Below are positions 18,533 through 27,134 of a stretch of 64,000 bases of DNA, piece after piece (the first letter of the stretch is position 1; the number at the start of each line of letters is the position of its first letter). Position numbers and translations under genes: made by a program. Below the pieces are notes generated by a model. It was not told where the DNA came from. It worked only from the letters and a program-made list of their open reading frames with translations, and ran no database searches. This stretch comes from Winogradskyella endarachnes (lineage in GTDB: Bacteria > Bacteroidota > Bacteroidia > Flavobacteriales > Flavobacteriaceae). The DNA lies in the NCBI RefSeq assembly GCF_009741275.1, contig NZ_WOWS01000005.1, positions 124,001 through 188,000 on the forward strand. Direction: 5' to 3'.

Positions 18533-20806
18533 ATGGAAAACTTATATCTATATATGCTTGCTGCACTGGCGTTTTTGGCCGTAGCAGACTTAGTAGTTGG
18601 TGTTAGTAATGATGCTGTTAATTTTTTAAATTCTGCTATAGGATCTAAAGCAGTTTCCTTTAAAACTATAATGATTGTCGCTAGTCTTGGTGTTGCCGTA
18701 GGTGCGTTAACATCTAGTGGAATGATGGAAGTAGCTAGAAAAGGAATATTTAATCCTGGTGAGTTTATGTTTAATGAAATTATGGTCATTTTTATGGCTG
18801 TAATGCTCACAGATATTTTGCTTTTAGATTTTTTCAATACTTTAGGTATGCCTACCTCAACAACAGTATCTATCGTTTTTGAATTACTAGGTGCATCTGT
18901 AGCCGTTGCTTTAATCAAAATATATGGTGATAGCACTCAATCTATAACAGACTTATCAGTTTATATAAACAACTCTAAAGCCATAGAAATTATATTAGGA
19001 ATTCTGCTTTCTGTAGTGGTAGCCTTTTCTGTTGGTGCCATAATTCAATATACATCGAGATTACTTTTATCATTTAAATTTCAAGAAAAACCAGCATGGT
19101 ATGGTGCTATTTTTAGCGGAATAGCAACGTCTTCAATTTTATATTTTATTCTCATAAAAGGTATTAAGAATGCTAGTTTTATGAATGCCGATATTAAATT
19201 TATTATATCTACAAACCCAGTTGCTTTAATAGGCATTAGCTGTTTAGTACTCACAATAATTTCTTACCTACTTATAAGCTTCTTTAAAACTAACATTTAC
19301 ACGCTAATTATAGTAGTCGGTACGTTTGCATTAGCTGTTGCGTTTGCAGGTAATGATTTAGTAAATTTTATAGGCGTACCAATTGCCGCCTTAAACTCTT
19401 ACGAAGCCTGGTCTGCAAGTGGCGCGTTGCCAAACAAATATGTAATGACCGCTTTAGGTGAACCCGTACAAACACAGCCTTTTTTATTACTTATTGCTGG
19501 TCTTATTATGGTGTTAACCTTATGGTTTTCTAGTAAAGCTAAAGCCGTAGTAAAAACCTCAGTAGATTTATCTAGACAAGATGATATTAAAGAGCGTTTT
19601 GAACCTAATTTTTTATCTCGAAGCATCGTTAGATTTTCTATATCAGCATCAGACAGTCTAAATGCTATACTTCCCAATTCTTATAAAGAATGGACAGAAA
19701 AGCAGTTTGTAAAACCTAAAGTAATTGTAAAAGAACAAGACCTACCTGCCTTTGATTTAGTGAGAGCAGCTGTTAATTTAATGGTAGCTAGTGTTTTAAT
19801 TTCTATTGCAACATCACTTAAATTACCACTATCAACAACTTATGTTACCTTTATGGTGGCTATGGGTACATCTTTAGCAGACAGAGCTTGGGGAAGCGAA
19901 AGTGCTGTTTACCGAGTTGCAGGTGTACTAAATGTTATTGGTGGCTGGTTCTTTACAGCATTTAGCGCTTTTGTTGCTGCTGCAATTATGGCTTACATTT
20001 TATATCATGGCGAAGGCTATGCGTTAGTTGGCTTACTTGTGTTAGCTGTACTTTTATTAATACGCAGTTACATGTCTCATATTAAAAAGTCTAAAGTATT
20101 AAAAGAAGTAGATCAGTTAGAAAAAGCTGAAAGCAGTTCTACACAAGGTGTAATCCAAGAGAGCGCAGGTAACATTGCTAGTGTAGTAAGACGAGGAAAT
20201 AAAATTTATACATCTGCTATAAACGGCCTTGCTATTCAAGATTTGAAACTTTTAAAGAAAAATAGAAAACAAATAGATAAGCTTTCTAATGAAATAGATG
20301 ATTTAAGAGATCATATTTTCTACTTTATTAAAAATCTTGAAGAACCAAGTTTAGTAGCAAGTAATTTCTATATTAATATATTAGGGTATTTACAAGATAT
20401 GACGCAATCTTTAGATTATATTTCTAAAGTAAGTCATAAGCATATTAATAATAACCATAAGAAATTAAAGTTTAGCCAAATTAAAGAGTTAAAAGAACTA
20501 GATGCTCGTATGGAAGCGTTATTTTCTAAAACACAAATCGCTTTTGAATCTCGCTCTTTTGAACAAATTGGCGCTGTATTAGCTGAAAAAACTGATGTTT
20601 ATAAATTAGTTAAAGAAAAAATTCAAAAACAAGTAGAACGCACCAGAAGCGAAGAATCTAGTCCTAAAAACACTACACTATATTTTAGTCTTTTATTAGA
20701 AACTAAAGACCTATTAACAGCTACAATGAATCTTCTTGAAGAATATTTTGGTGCACACGACAGTTCAGTGGAACCTGCAAAATTAACACAACAGGAAGAA
20801 GAGTAA
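18533..20806 (+). CDS. Inorganic phosphate transporter, Pit family, with C-terminal PhoU-like extension
   Basis: This is a 757-residue inner-membrane transporter that moves phosphate (as metal-phosphate with H+ in known Pit proteins) into the cytoplasm. The two inverted signature motifs are visible: GVSNDAVNFLNSAIGSKA (about 23-40) and AFAGNDLVNFIGVP (about 269-282). Ten to twelve hydrophobic helices are spread over residues 5-515, with PTSTTVSIVFELLG and PLSTTYVTFMVAMG as the paired re-entrant motifs. Residues about 525-757 form a hydrophilic helical tail resembling PhoU, which may regulate transport. Such long Pit proteins are usual in Bacteroidota. A TACTTTGC box about 30 bases upstream may be the promoter. 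Confidence 0.9.
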   Translation: MENLYLYMLAALAFLAVADLVVGVSNDAVNFLNSAIGSKAVSFKTIMIVASLGVAVGALTSSGMMEVARKGIFNPGEFMFNEIMVIFMAVMLTDILLLDFFNTLGMPTSTTVSIVFELLGASVAVALIKIYGDSTQSITDLSVYINNSKAIEIILGILLSVVVAFSVGAIIQYTSRLLLSFKFQEKPAWYGAIFSGIATSSILYFILIKGIKNASFMNADIKFIISTNPVALIGISCLVLTIISYLLISFFKTNIYTLIIVVGTFALAVAFAGNDLVNFIGVPIAALNSYEAWSASGALPNKYVMTALGEPVQTQPFLLLIAGLIMVLTLWFSSKAKAVVKTSVDLSRQDDIKERFEPNFLSRSIVRFSISASDSLNAILPNSYKEWTEKQFVKPKVIVKEQDLPAFDLVRAAVNLMVASVLISIATSLKLPLSTTYVTFMVAMGTSLADRAWGSESAVYRVAGVLNVIGGWFFTAFSAFVAAAIMAYILYHGEGYALVGLLVLAVLLLIRSYMSHIKKSKVLKEVDQLEKAESSSTQGVIQESAGNIASVVRRGNKIYTSAINGLAIQDLKLLKKNRKQIDKLSNEIDDLRDHIFYFIKNLEEPSLVASNFYINILGYLQDMTQSLDYISKVSHKHINNNHKKLKFSQIKELKELDARMEALFSKTQIAFESRSFEQIGAVLAEKTDVYKLVKEKIQKQVERTRSEESSPKNTTLYFSLLLETKDLLTATMNLLEEYFGAHDSSVEPAKLTQQEEE

Positions 20807-20823
20807 AAAAACTTATACTTTGT

Positions 20824-20857
20824 AAAAAGCCCAATATGAATGTATTGGGCTTTTTTT
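20824..20857 (+). terminator. Rho-independent terminator of the Pit gene
   Basis: A 13-bp stem (20824-20836 with 20843-20855) with core GCCCAATA, a six-base loop and a run of seven T lies 18 bases after the Pit stop. Confidence 0.9.
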
Positions 20858-20952
20858 ATGTGAAATTGTTAATTAATTAAACTTTTCAACGTCCAAAACG
20901 TTCGTTTCATCGTATATAACACCATAAAACGATAATAACCAAAAACAATAAA

Positions 20953-21804
20953 ATGAAGAAAATTTCAATCTTATTAGTAACAGCAATTTTATTAAGTTCA
21001 TGTGTGTCTAAGAAAAAATATGTAGCGCTAGAGCAGCAACATGGTGAAACTGTTAGTGAACTGACTAAAACACGAGTAGAGAAAGAAGAGTTAGAAAATA
21101 AATTTGCTAAAATTGAAGCACGTGTAAACGAATACAACGCTAAAATTCAATCTTTAAATAGTGATGTTGAAGGGTTAACTTTAGAAAACAAATCTAAATT
21201 TCAAGTATCGGAAGATGGTACAGTTGCTTCTGTTGCCAGCAAAGAAAAAATGCGTGCAACATTACAAAATGTAAGTGCCGAAAAATTAGCAGGTGCTAAA
21301 ACCTTAAAGGATTCTATGAACTTAGCAGTTCAGTATAACTTAAGTAAAGCTATAAATACTAGTGACCTTAATGAAGAAGGCGATATGGTTGTAGATATTA
21401 ACGAGACTGTAGTTATGATCTCTATTGATGATGATATGCTATTTAACACAGCAAGTTACAGAGTAAGCAATAAAGCAGATAATATTTTACAGAGATTGGC
21501 AGACGTTATTAACTCTGAGCCAAGCTTAGACGTTATGGTAGAAGGCCATACAGACTCTAGATCTATTAATACAGAAAAAGTATCGGATAACTGGGAATTA
21601 AGTGTGTTAAGAGCAACATCTGTTGTTAAAAGATTACAAAATAAATTTAAAGTGGCTCCAGAACAATTAATTGCATCTGGCCGTAGTAGCTACCAACCTT
21701 TAGTAGATAACAACACTAGTGCTAATAGAGCTAAAAACAGAAGAACACGCATTATTTTAATGCCAAACATTGATAAGTTTTTTGCCTTAATGGAAGAGAA
21801 ATAA
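20953..21804 (+). CDS. OmpA-family lipoprotein
   Basis: This is a 283-residue lipoprotein: signal KKISILLVTAILLSSC (Cys17), a coiled-coil region at about 25-75 (Glu/Lys-rich heptads), a middle domain, and an OmpA/MotB peptidoglycan-binding domain at about 160-275 with DDDMLFNTASYRVS, VEGHTDSRSI, ELSVLRATSVV and NRRTRIILMP. The Asp and Arg that contact diaminopimelate in OmpA domains are present in GHTDS and NRRTR. It probably ties the outer membrane to the cell wall. It is monocistronic, between two terminators. Confidence 0.88.
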   Translation: MKKISILLVTAILLSSCVSKKKYVALEQQHGETVSELTKTRVEKEELENKFAKIEARVNEYNAKIQSLNSDVEGLTLENKSKFQVSEDGTVASVASKEKMRATLQNVSAEKLAGAKTLKDSMNLAVQYNLSKAINTSDLNEEGDMVVDINETVVMISIDDDMLFNTASYRVSNKADNILQRLADVINSEPSLDVMVEGHTDSRSINTEKVSDNWELSVLRATSVVKRLQNKFKVAPEQLIASGRSSYQPLVDNNTSANRAKNRRTRIILMPNIDKFFALMEEK

Positions 21805-21830
21805 GAAGCAAATCTTTAAAGATATTATTA

Positions 21831-21870
21831 AAGCATCCTACCGTTAAAAGCGGTATTGGATGCTTTTTTT
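21831..21870 (+). terminator. Rho-independent terminator of the OmpA lipoprotein gene
   Basis: A two-part stem is seen: 8 bp (21831-21838 with 21858-21865), a TT bulge, then 5 bp (21839-21843 with 21851-21855), followed by seven T. Confidence 0.85.
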
Positions 21871-21906
21871 ATGCCCAAATTTGTACATTGTAGAAAATAA
21901 TTATTA

Positions 21907-22626
21907 ATGAAGTCATTTTTTACAATCATTTTATTCTGTTTTAGTTTCACGTGCTTAGCTCAAAACATCACCTCAAAAGAAATTCTACAAAACACCATTA
22001 AGTATCAAGATCCAAATGGTAATTGGCAAAACTTTAATGAAACCTTTACGGTGGTAATGACCACACCTAAATCTTCTAATCGAAAAAGTGTTATTACAAT
22101 TAATTTACCCAAAGAGAAATTTAAAGTTACCGCGACTAAAGACAGCATTACTACAACTTATAGTTTAGATAAGAGCCAATGCCAACTACAGTATAATGGT
22201 AAAGTATTAGATAGTGTTTCTGCCAAAACAAAAAAGATGAGTTGTGGTAGAGCTTTTCTTTATAAAAACTACTACACCTATCTTTATGGTTTGCCAATGA
22301 AACTAAAAGATTCTGGTACTAACCTCAGCGATAAGGTAGAAAAGAAAACCTTTAAAGGCAAAGAGTATTTGGTTTTAAAAGTTACCTATGATGAAGCCGT
22401 AGGAAGCGATGTATGGTACTTTTATATTAATCCTGAAACATATGCTTTAGAAGTCTACCAATTCTTTAAAACCGACGATAATGGAGAAATAAAACCAGAG
22501 TCTGGAGAATACATTTTACTTTCTGAAGAAGTCATTATAAATGACATTAAAATACCTAAAGTACGCGCTTGGTATTATAATAAAGATGATAAATATTTGG
22601 GGACTGATACATTGATAGAGGATTAA
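21907..22626 (+). CDS. Secreted/periplasmic DUF6503-like protein
   Basis: This is a 239-residue protein with signal peptide KSFFTIILFCFSFTCLAQ (cleavage about residue 19). The start of the mature region, ILQNTIKYQDPNGNWQNF, and later 'VWYFYINPETYALEVYQF' match what I remember of DUF6503, a lipoprotein-localisation-like (LolA/VioE-type) fold common in Flavobacteriia. Two Cys (in SQCQLQY and KKMSCGRAF) could form a disulfide. It is preceded by the OmpA terminator and followed by its own hairpin, so it is transcribed alone. The family label is from memory and the function is unknown. Confidence 0.65.
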   Translation: MKSFFTIILFCFSFTCLAQNITSKEILQNTIKYQDPNGNWQNFNETFTVVMTTPKSSNRKSVITINLPKEKFKVTATKDSITTTYSLDKSQCQLQYNGKVLDSVSAKTKKMSCGRAFLYKNYYTYLYGLPMKLKDSGTNLSDKVEKKTFKGKEYLVLKVTYDEAVGSDVWYFYINPETYALEVYQFFKTDDNGEIKPESGEYILLSEEVIINDIKIPKVRAWYYNKDDKYLGTDTLIED

Positions 22627-22653
22627 TAAATCTATTCTTTATTGAATAAATAA

Positions 22654-22675
22654 AGCATCTCAGAAATGAGATGCT
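22654..22675. terminator. Hairpin between convergent genes, probable terminator
   Basis: An 8-bp stem AGCATCTC (22654-22661) pairs with 22668-22675. T-richness on the plus side is modest (CTTCTATAT). The A-rich left flank gives a T tract on the minus strand too, so both converging genes may end here. Confidence 0.6.
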
Positions 22676-22685
22676 CTTCTATATA

Positions 22686-23612
22686 TTAAAGAATTTTTCT
22701 TAATGGAGATGCGCTGTTATATGGGACTTGTCCTGATGGAATCCATCTACAAGTATCCTTTAAATGTCTAACCTGATCATCAAAGAATATCTGAGCACCA
22801 AAAGATTGAAGAATTTTTCGCTTAGGCCAACCACCTAAAAAATAAACTTCGTCAACATAAACTCCCCATTTTCTGAGAGTTTTTATAACTCTTAAATGTG
22901 ATGGAGCATTTCTAGCAGTAACAATTGCAATTCTAAGTGGAGACAATTCAATTCGTTCAGGTAATTCTGATTGAATATTAGATAGTTTTTTTAATAAAGA
23001 TGCGAATGGTCCCTCTTTTAGAGGTTCATTTTCATGTTTCTGTTCAAATTGATGAAAAGAAGCCATACCTTCTGTTTTATATCTCAATTCAGATTCTTCG
23101 GAAAACAATACCGCATCTGCATCAAAAGCTATTTTAACTCTATCATCAGTATTTTGATAGTCTAAAGGACTATCCATAATAGTCGCTGCTGCACATAAAC
23201 CACTATCTATTACAATTTGAACATCAGTTTCATTCTTAGATAAAAATAAATCTATATAGTAACCATCAATCAAGTTTTGATTTAATGGTTCACCGCCTGT
23301 AAAAGCCATTCTCGTTATATCTAAGTCATAATTATTTAAAGAGTTCAACATCCTCATTCCTGTTTCAGGGCTATTTTTAGACATAATTACTACTTCTATA
23401 ATTTTATTCTTAGTCAATTGGTTTAAGTTAAGAATATTCTTAATTAAATGAAATGCTGAGCCAGGTTTTAATGGTTTCTCTTCATTTTGTAACTGATATT
23501 TACGATACGCTTCGATTCCTTTGTTTTCAAAAATTAAGTTTTCTTCTTCTAAATCAAAGAGCGCTCTAGATGAGACTCCTATTACTAATACATTATTTAA
23601 ATCTAATGCCAT
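22686..23612 (-). CDS. Cytosolic 5'-nucleotidase, IMP/AMP-type family
   Basis: The ATG at 23612 (MALDLNNVLVIGVSSRALFDLEEEN) is chosen. Upstream codons would add an unrelated hydrophobic stretch that is probably not translated. The 308-residue protein matches the bacterial members of the cytosolic 5'-nucleotidase 1 family (PF06189 from memory): GVSSRALFDLEEE near the start, GMRMLNSLNNYDLDITRMAFTGG, then IAFDADAVLFSEESE (HAD-like nucleophile Asp region) and 'IVTARNAPSHLRVI' with the later FFDDQVRHL. It would dephosphorylate nucleoside monophosphates. It reads away from the probable small RNA promoter at 23681. Confidence 0.82.
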   Translation of the reverse strand: MALDLNNVLVIGVSSRALFDLEEENLIFENKGIEAYRKYQLQNEEKPLKPGSAFHLIKNILNLNQLTKNKIIEVVIMSKNSPETGMRMLNSLNNYDLDITRMAFTGGEPLNQNLIDGYYIDLFLSKNETDVQIVIDSGLCAAATIMDSPLDYQNTDDRVKIAFDADAVLFSEESELRYKTEGMASFHQFEQKHENEPLKEGPFASLLKKLSNIQSELPERIELSPLRIAIVTARNAPSHLRVIKTLRKWGVYVDEVYFLGGWPKRKILQSFGAQIFFDDQVRHLKDTCRWIPSGQVPYNSASPLRKIL

Positions 23613-23680
23613 ATTATTGTTTGTTTTTAAGTGTATTTGGACACTTGTTAATAAAAAAATAATTAGCAGAACTATTTGTC

Positions 23681-23711
23681 TTGTCAAAAAGATTTCAATT
23701 CAGTACTTTTG
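23681..23711 (+). promoter_or_regulatory. Bacteroidota-type promoter of the small RNA
   Basis: TTG (23681-23683) and TACTTTTG (23704-23711) are separated by 20 bases, a good match to the -33 TTG / -7 TAnnTTTG arrangement. The start of transcription would be about 23717. It diverges from the 5'-nucleotidase gene. Confidence 0.6.
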
Positions 23712-23716
23712 AAGCA

Positions 23717-23827
23717 TGAAAAGGAGGTGAGGTATTCCTCAATCTTTTTTAATTATTTGGCCTCGAAACCAATTAATACATAATGACAAAAATTGGGAGG
23801 TTCTGCAAAACCGTCCCTTTTTTTTTT
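23717..23827 (+). ncRNA. Probable small RNA, about 110 nt, with Shine-Dalgarno-like 5' end
   Basis: A consensus promoter precedes it and an intrinsic terminator ends it: GGGA+GGTT (23795-23802) pairs with AACC+TCCC (23809-23817, one bulged G), followed by ten T (23818-23827). Between them are a small hairpin (TGAGG-TATT-CCTCA, 23728-23741) and a long-range pairing CCAATT (23769-23774) with AATTGG (23791-23796), extended by CCTC/GAGG. That longer helix overlaps the terminator stem, so two exclusive folds exist. The first bases, AAAAGGAGGTGA (23719-23730), are an almost ideal Shine-Dalgarno. They follow an ATG whose frame ends after four codons, and no plus-strand gene lies downstream. It could be a leader with a tiny peptide, a known Bacteroidota RNA such as Flavo-1 or a 6S-type RNA, or a new sRNA. 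Confidence 0.6.
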
Positions 23828-23946
23828 ACCTCTACTTTATATTTTGAGGTTATTATTTGTTTTAAACTCTATATTTTTCTAATACAATTAAGCTTAAGTT
23901 TTATCCTTTGATAATATACTATAGCTTTATATAACTTTTTTATATA

Positions 23947-23990
23947 TAAATCACTAACTTTCAGTATTTTAAGTTGGTATTAGTGATTTA
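23947..23990. repeat. Long inverted repeat in the gap before nrdA
   Basis: Ten bases TAAATCACTA (23947-23956) are matched by their complement at 23981-23990, with an inner ACTT/AAGT pair (23957-23960 with 23971-23974). The gap 23828-24059 otherwise contains AT-rich DNA and the nrdA terminator. Its role is unknown. It may be an extra structured element of the nrdA 3' region. Confidence 0.4.
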
Positions 23991-24002
23991 AAATTTTGCG
24001 TT

Positions 24003-24036
24003 AAAAAACCACCTATATTTCAAGGCGGTTTTTTTA
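24003..24036 (-). terminator. Rho-independent terminator of the nrdBA operon
   Basis: Read on the minus strand, ACCGCCT pairs with AGGTGGT (one G-T pair) around an eight-base loop and is followed by six T. On the plus strand the same position would give an A-C mismatch, which favours the minus-strand role, 24 bases after the nrdA stop. Confidence 0.75.
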
Positions 24037-24059
24037 CAACATTTAATCCATTTAATTAA

Positions 24060-25856
24060 TTACCCCTCACAACTTGTACATTCCTTCTTTTGCTTAAACT
24101 TCTGTGCAGCATTCATACTATGTTGGTAGTACAACGATTTTACGCCAAGTTGCCATGCAGTTACGTATAATTTATTAATATCTTTTACTGGCATATCTGG
24201 ATGCACCATAATATTTAAAGACTGCGCTTGATCAATGTGGTTTTGTCTGTTTGCAGCTTGGTAAATAATAGACATCTGATCAATTTCAGAATAGGTTTTA
24301 AATACATCTTTTTCGTGATCTGTAAGACCTTCTAAGTGCTGTACAGAACCATCGTAATCTCTAATACTCTTCCAGATTTCAGAAGTATTCATTCCTTTTT
24401 CTTCTAACAATGCTGTTAAAAAAGGGTTTTTAATAGTCGTCTTAATCTTTGCAATATCCTTAACATAGCTATTAGACCATATTGGCTCAATACCTTGCGA
24501 TACTTGTCCTAAAATAAATGCTGATGATGTTGTTGGTGCCACTGCATTTAAGGTAGTATTACGTCTTCCGTATCCTTTTAATATTTTTGGCTCACCAAAT
24601 AATTTAGCTAATTCTTCTGATGCCTTAACAGATTTATCTTTTATAGTTTTAAATATTTCACTATTTAAATCAAAAGCTTCCTTACTGTCAAAACCTACCA
24701 TTTTAGATTGTAATAAAGAGTGCCATCCTAATGCGCCTAATCCTAAAGCTCTATTATCTTTAGCGAAGTTATAAGCTTTCTCCATAAACATAAAAGTCTG
24801 TCTATCATCTCTATTTGGAGAATCTCTATATACTTCTAGTTTTGTAATAAATTCTTCTAATACAGCATCTAAGAAATAAACCATGGTTTCAACAGCATCT
24901 GTATCCTTCCACTTATCGTAATGCAATAAATTTATAGAAGATAATACACATACAAAAGACCACTTATCATTAGTTGGCAACATAATTTCAGAACACAAGT
25001 TACTTGCATAGATTTCATGTTTATTATCTCTGTATACGTCTGGCGCATTATTGTTAGCATTATCTCTAAAGAATATATAAGGGTATCCTATTTCTCCTCT
25101 ACGTTGTAATACTTTTGCCCAGATAGAACGTTTTTCTACATCACCATCTATCATTTCTTGCATCCACTCGTTACCTACAGTAACACCATGCGTTAATTCT
25201 TGAATTGGGTTTCCTTCTGTTCCTATTTCTAAAAACTCATTAATATCATTATGTTCTATTGGTAAATATGGTGAGAAACGACCTCTTCTTACAGAACCTT
25301 GACTTACAACATCTACCATTTTTTCAAATAGTTGCATTATATGTACAGCTCCTGAAGACTCTCCATTATTTTTAACTGGTGCGCCTCTATGACGTAATTT
25401 TCCAAAATAACCAGATGTACCTCCTCCCAGTTTAGACATCATACCAACCTCTGACTGTGTGTATAAAATATCACCCATATCATCAGAAATATGCGACCCA
25501 AAACAACTAATAGGTAAACCTCGTTTTTTTCCAAAGTTAGACCATACTGGAGAAGCTAAAGAATAATAGCCTTCTGCCATATAGCCATAAAATTTATCTG
25601 CAAAACCATCTATACCCAATATTTTTTCGGCATTAATTGCAATTTCTTTAATGCGTTCCTCAGGTGTTGTATCACCTGTAAGGTAACCAGATGCTAAAAA
25701 CTTACGACTATGATCGGTTAACCATTTAATTTCTGGCTCTGCTTTGGCTTCTTTTATAGCTTCTTTTCTGGCTCTAATTAACTCATCATGGCTAGATGTT
25801 TTAGCAGTTTCTATATTTTCTTTTTGCTTGAGGTCTGGATTAATGTGGTCGTTCAT
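24060..25856 (-). CDS. nrdA: Class I ribonucleotide reductase, catalytic subunit NrdA (no ATP-cone)
   Basis: This 598-residue alpha subunit reduces ribonucleoside diphosphates to deoxyribonucleotides. It shows the first redox Cys in PISCFGSH (Cys118), the substrate-site NLCSEI (about 286-291, with Asn, catalytic Cys and Glu), the second redox Cys in SFVCVLSSINL, the radical-transfer tyrosines near the C-terminus (LYYQHSMN), and a C-terminal CTSC (593-596) that passes electrons from thioredoxin. The N-terminus has no ATP-cone, which explains the shortness compared with about 760 residues in E. coli. The overall-activity domain sits on NrdB instead. It starts 3 bases after nrdB. Confidence 0.93.
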   Translation of the reverse strand: MNDHINPDLKQKENIETAKTSSHDELIRARKEAIKEAKAEPEIKWLTDHSRKFLASGYLTGDTTPEERIKEIAINAEKILGIDGFADKFYGYMAEGYYSLASPVWSNFGKKRGLPISCFGSHISDDMGDILYTQSEVGMMSKLGGGTSGYFGKLRHRGAPVKNNGESSGAVHIMQLFEKMVDVVSQGSVRRGRFSPYLPIEHNDINEFLEIGTEGNPIQELTHGVTVGNEWMQEMIDGDVEKRSIWAKVLQRRGEIGYPYIFFRDNANNNAPDVYRDNKHEIYASNLCSEIMLPTNDKWSFVCVLSSINLLHYDKWKDTDAVETMVYFLDAVLEEFITKLEVYRDSPNRDDRQTFMFMEKAYNFAKDNRALGLGALGWHSLLQSKMVGFDSKEAFDLNSEIFKTIKDKSVKASEELAKLFGEPKILKGYGRRNTTLNAVAPTTSSAFILGQVSQGIEPIWSNSYVKDIAKIKTTIKNPFLTALLEEKGMNTSEIWKSIRDYDGSVQHLEGLTDHEKDVFKTYSEIDQMSIIYQAANRQNHIDQAQSLNIMVHPDMPVKDINKLYVTAWQLGVKSLYYQHSMNAAQKFKQKKECTSCEG

Positions 25857-25859
25857 AAT

Positions 25860-27134
25860 TTAAAATAGGTCGTCGCTTGTTATACTTTTTGTTCTTTTAC
25901 TATAGTTGATAGAGCGTTTCACAAAGAAATCTCCATGTTTTGTTCCAATAATTTCATCATCAAACCATTCGGTTTGTTCTATTAATTTTTCATCAACATC
26001 GAATACTTTTTCAATACCAATGCTTTCTAATGAGTTATTAAATCTATTTTTAATAAATTCATTTATTACGTCTTTTGGTAAGAAGTCTAATTCACCTGCT
26101 TCAAAAATCCAATCTACAAGTGTACTTTCAGATTTAAAGGCTTCTTTACATAATTCTCTTACAACATTACTATGCTCTTCATCAAACCATGTTGGGTTTT
26201 CCTTTTTAATAATTTTAATAATATCTATACCAAAATCACCATGTATTTGCTCTTCTTTAGAGGTTGCTTCTACAACATTAGAAACACCTTTAAGCATATT
26301 TTTATGCTTATTAAAAGCCATTATTATTAAAAACTGAGAGAATAAAGATACGTGCTCTATAAATAGAGAAAATAATAAAATTGACTCTGCATATTCTTTA
26401 TTGTCTTCGCTCTTAGCATTCTTTAAAGCTGTTTCTAAATAATGAACTCTTCTCATTATTACTGGCTTCTTCTTTAAGTGCTTAAACTCATTATTTAGAC
26501 CTAAAATTTCTAATAAATGTGAATAAGCATCGTGGTGACGTACTTCACTTTCTGCAAATGTTGCTCCTACAGACCCAATTTCTGGCTTAGGCATTTTGTG
26601 ATAAATATCTCCCCAAAATGACTTTACCGCCACTTCAATTTGTGAGATTGCCAACATTGTATTTTTTATGGCGTTTTGCTCTACAATGGTTAATCTTGTT
26701 TTAAAATCTTGAATATCACTTGTAAAGTTAAATTCTGAGTGAATCCAATATGAGTGTCTTATGGCATCTACATACTCATATAACTCTGGATACTCGTAAG
26801 GCTTTAGGTTAATTCGTTTTTCAAAAATATTTGTCTTTCTTAATCTTGCTTGCTCGTCTCTGTATAGTATATAAGCCTTAGCCACACCAGGAAAAGAGCT
26901 TGCCATTAATTTCTCTTCAACTAAATCTTGTACTTCCTCTACTGTTGGCAGATACTTATGATCTTTAGCCTTTCTTTCTAATAAGGTTTGCAAAACATTT
27001 ACAGAAATTTGATTTGCATCTTCTTTGGTACCATTTCCTACAGACATCATAGCCTTTTCAATGGCATTAGAAATTTTATTTAAAACAAACGGACTTGTCT
27101 CATAATCCCTCTTAATAATCTGTGTAATTTCCAT
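25860..27134 (-). CDS. nrdB: Class I ribonucleotide reductase, radical-generating subunit NrdB with N-terminal ATP-cone
   Basis: This is a 424-residue beta subunit. Residues about 1-95 are an ATP-cone (IIKRDYETSPFVLNKISNAIEKA, then VEEVQDLVEEKLMAS and AKAYILYRDEQARLRK). The ferritin-like core follows, with metal ligands in VEQNAIKNTM, in ESEVRHHDAYSHLLEIL (Glu, His, and a Tyr at the E. coli Tyr122 position) and in the EEQIHGDFGIDI helix. In E. coli the ATP-cone is on NrdA. The arrangement here matches Leeuwenhoekiella blandensis NrdB, where dATP binding to the NrdB cone drives inactive beta4 oligomers. Whether the cofactor is Fe or Mn cannot be read from sequence. It is first in the nrdBA operon. 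Confidence 0.93.
   Translation of the reverse strand: MEITQIIKRDYETSPFVLNKISNAIEKAMMSVGNGTKEDANQISVNVLQTLLERKAKDHKYLPTVEEVQDLVEEKLMASSFPGVAKAYILYRDEQARLRKTNIFEKRINLKPYEYPELYEYVDAIRHSYWIHSEFNFTSDIQDFKTRLTIVEQNAIKNTMLAISQIEVAVKSFWGDIYHKMPKPEIGSVGATFAESEVRHHDAYSHLLEILGLNNEFKHLKKKPVIMRRVHYLETALKNAKSEDNKEYAESILLFSLFIEHVSLFSQFLIIMAFNKHKNMLKGVSNVVEATSKEEQIHGDFGIDIIKIIKKENPTWFDEEHSNVVRELCKEAFKSESTLVDWIFEAGELDFLPKDVINEFIKNRFNNSLESIGIEKVFDVDEKLIEQTEWFDDEIIGTKHGDFFVKRSINYSKRTKSITSDDLF

Noticed and set aside
18529-18936. 135-codon minus-strand frame over the start of the Pit gene
   Set aside because: Shadow of a transmembrane-coding region. The plus-strand protein has clear Pit motifs.
23718-23780. A protein-coding gene read from the strong Shine-Dalgarno-like site
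   Set aside because: The nearby ATG frame ends after four codons, and the overlapping GTG frame has 18 codons with no conserved look. The terminator and promoter favour an RNA.
25906-26337. 143-codon plus-strand frame inside nrdB
   Set aside because: Antisense to conserved NrdB sequence, Ser-rich low-complexity translation.
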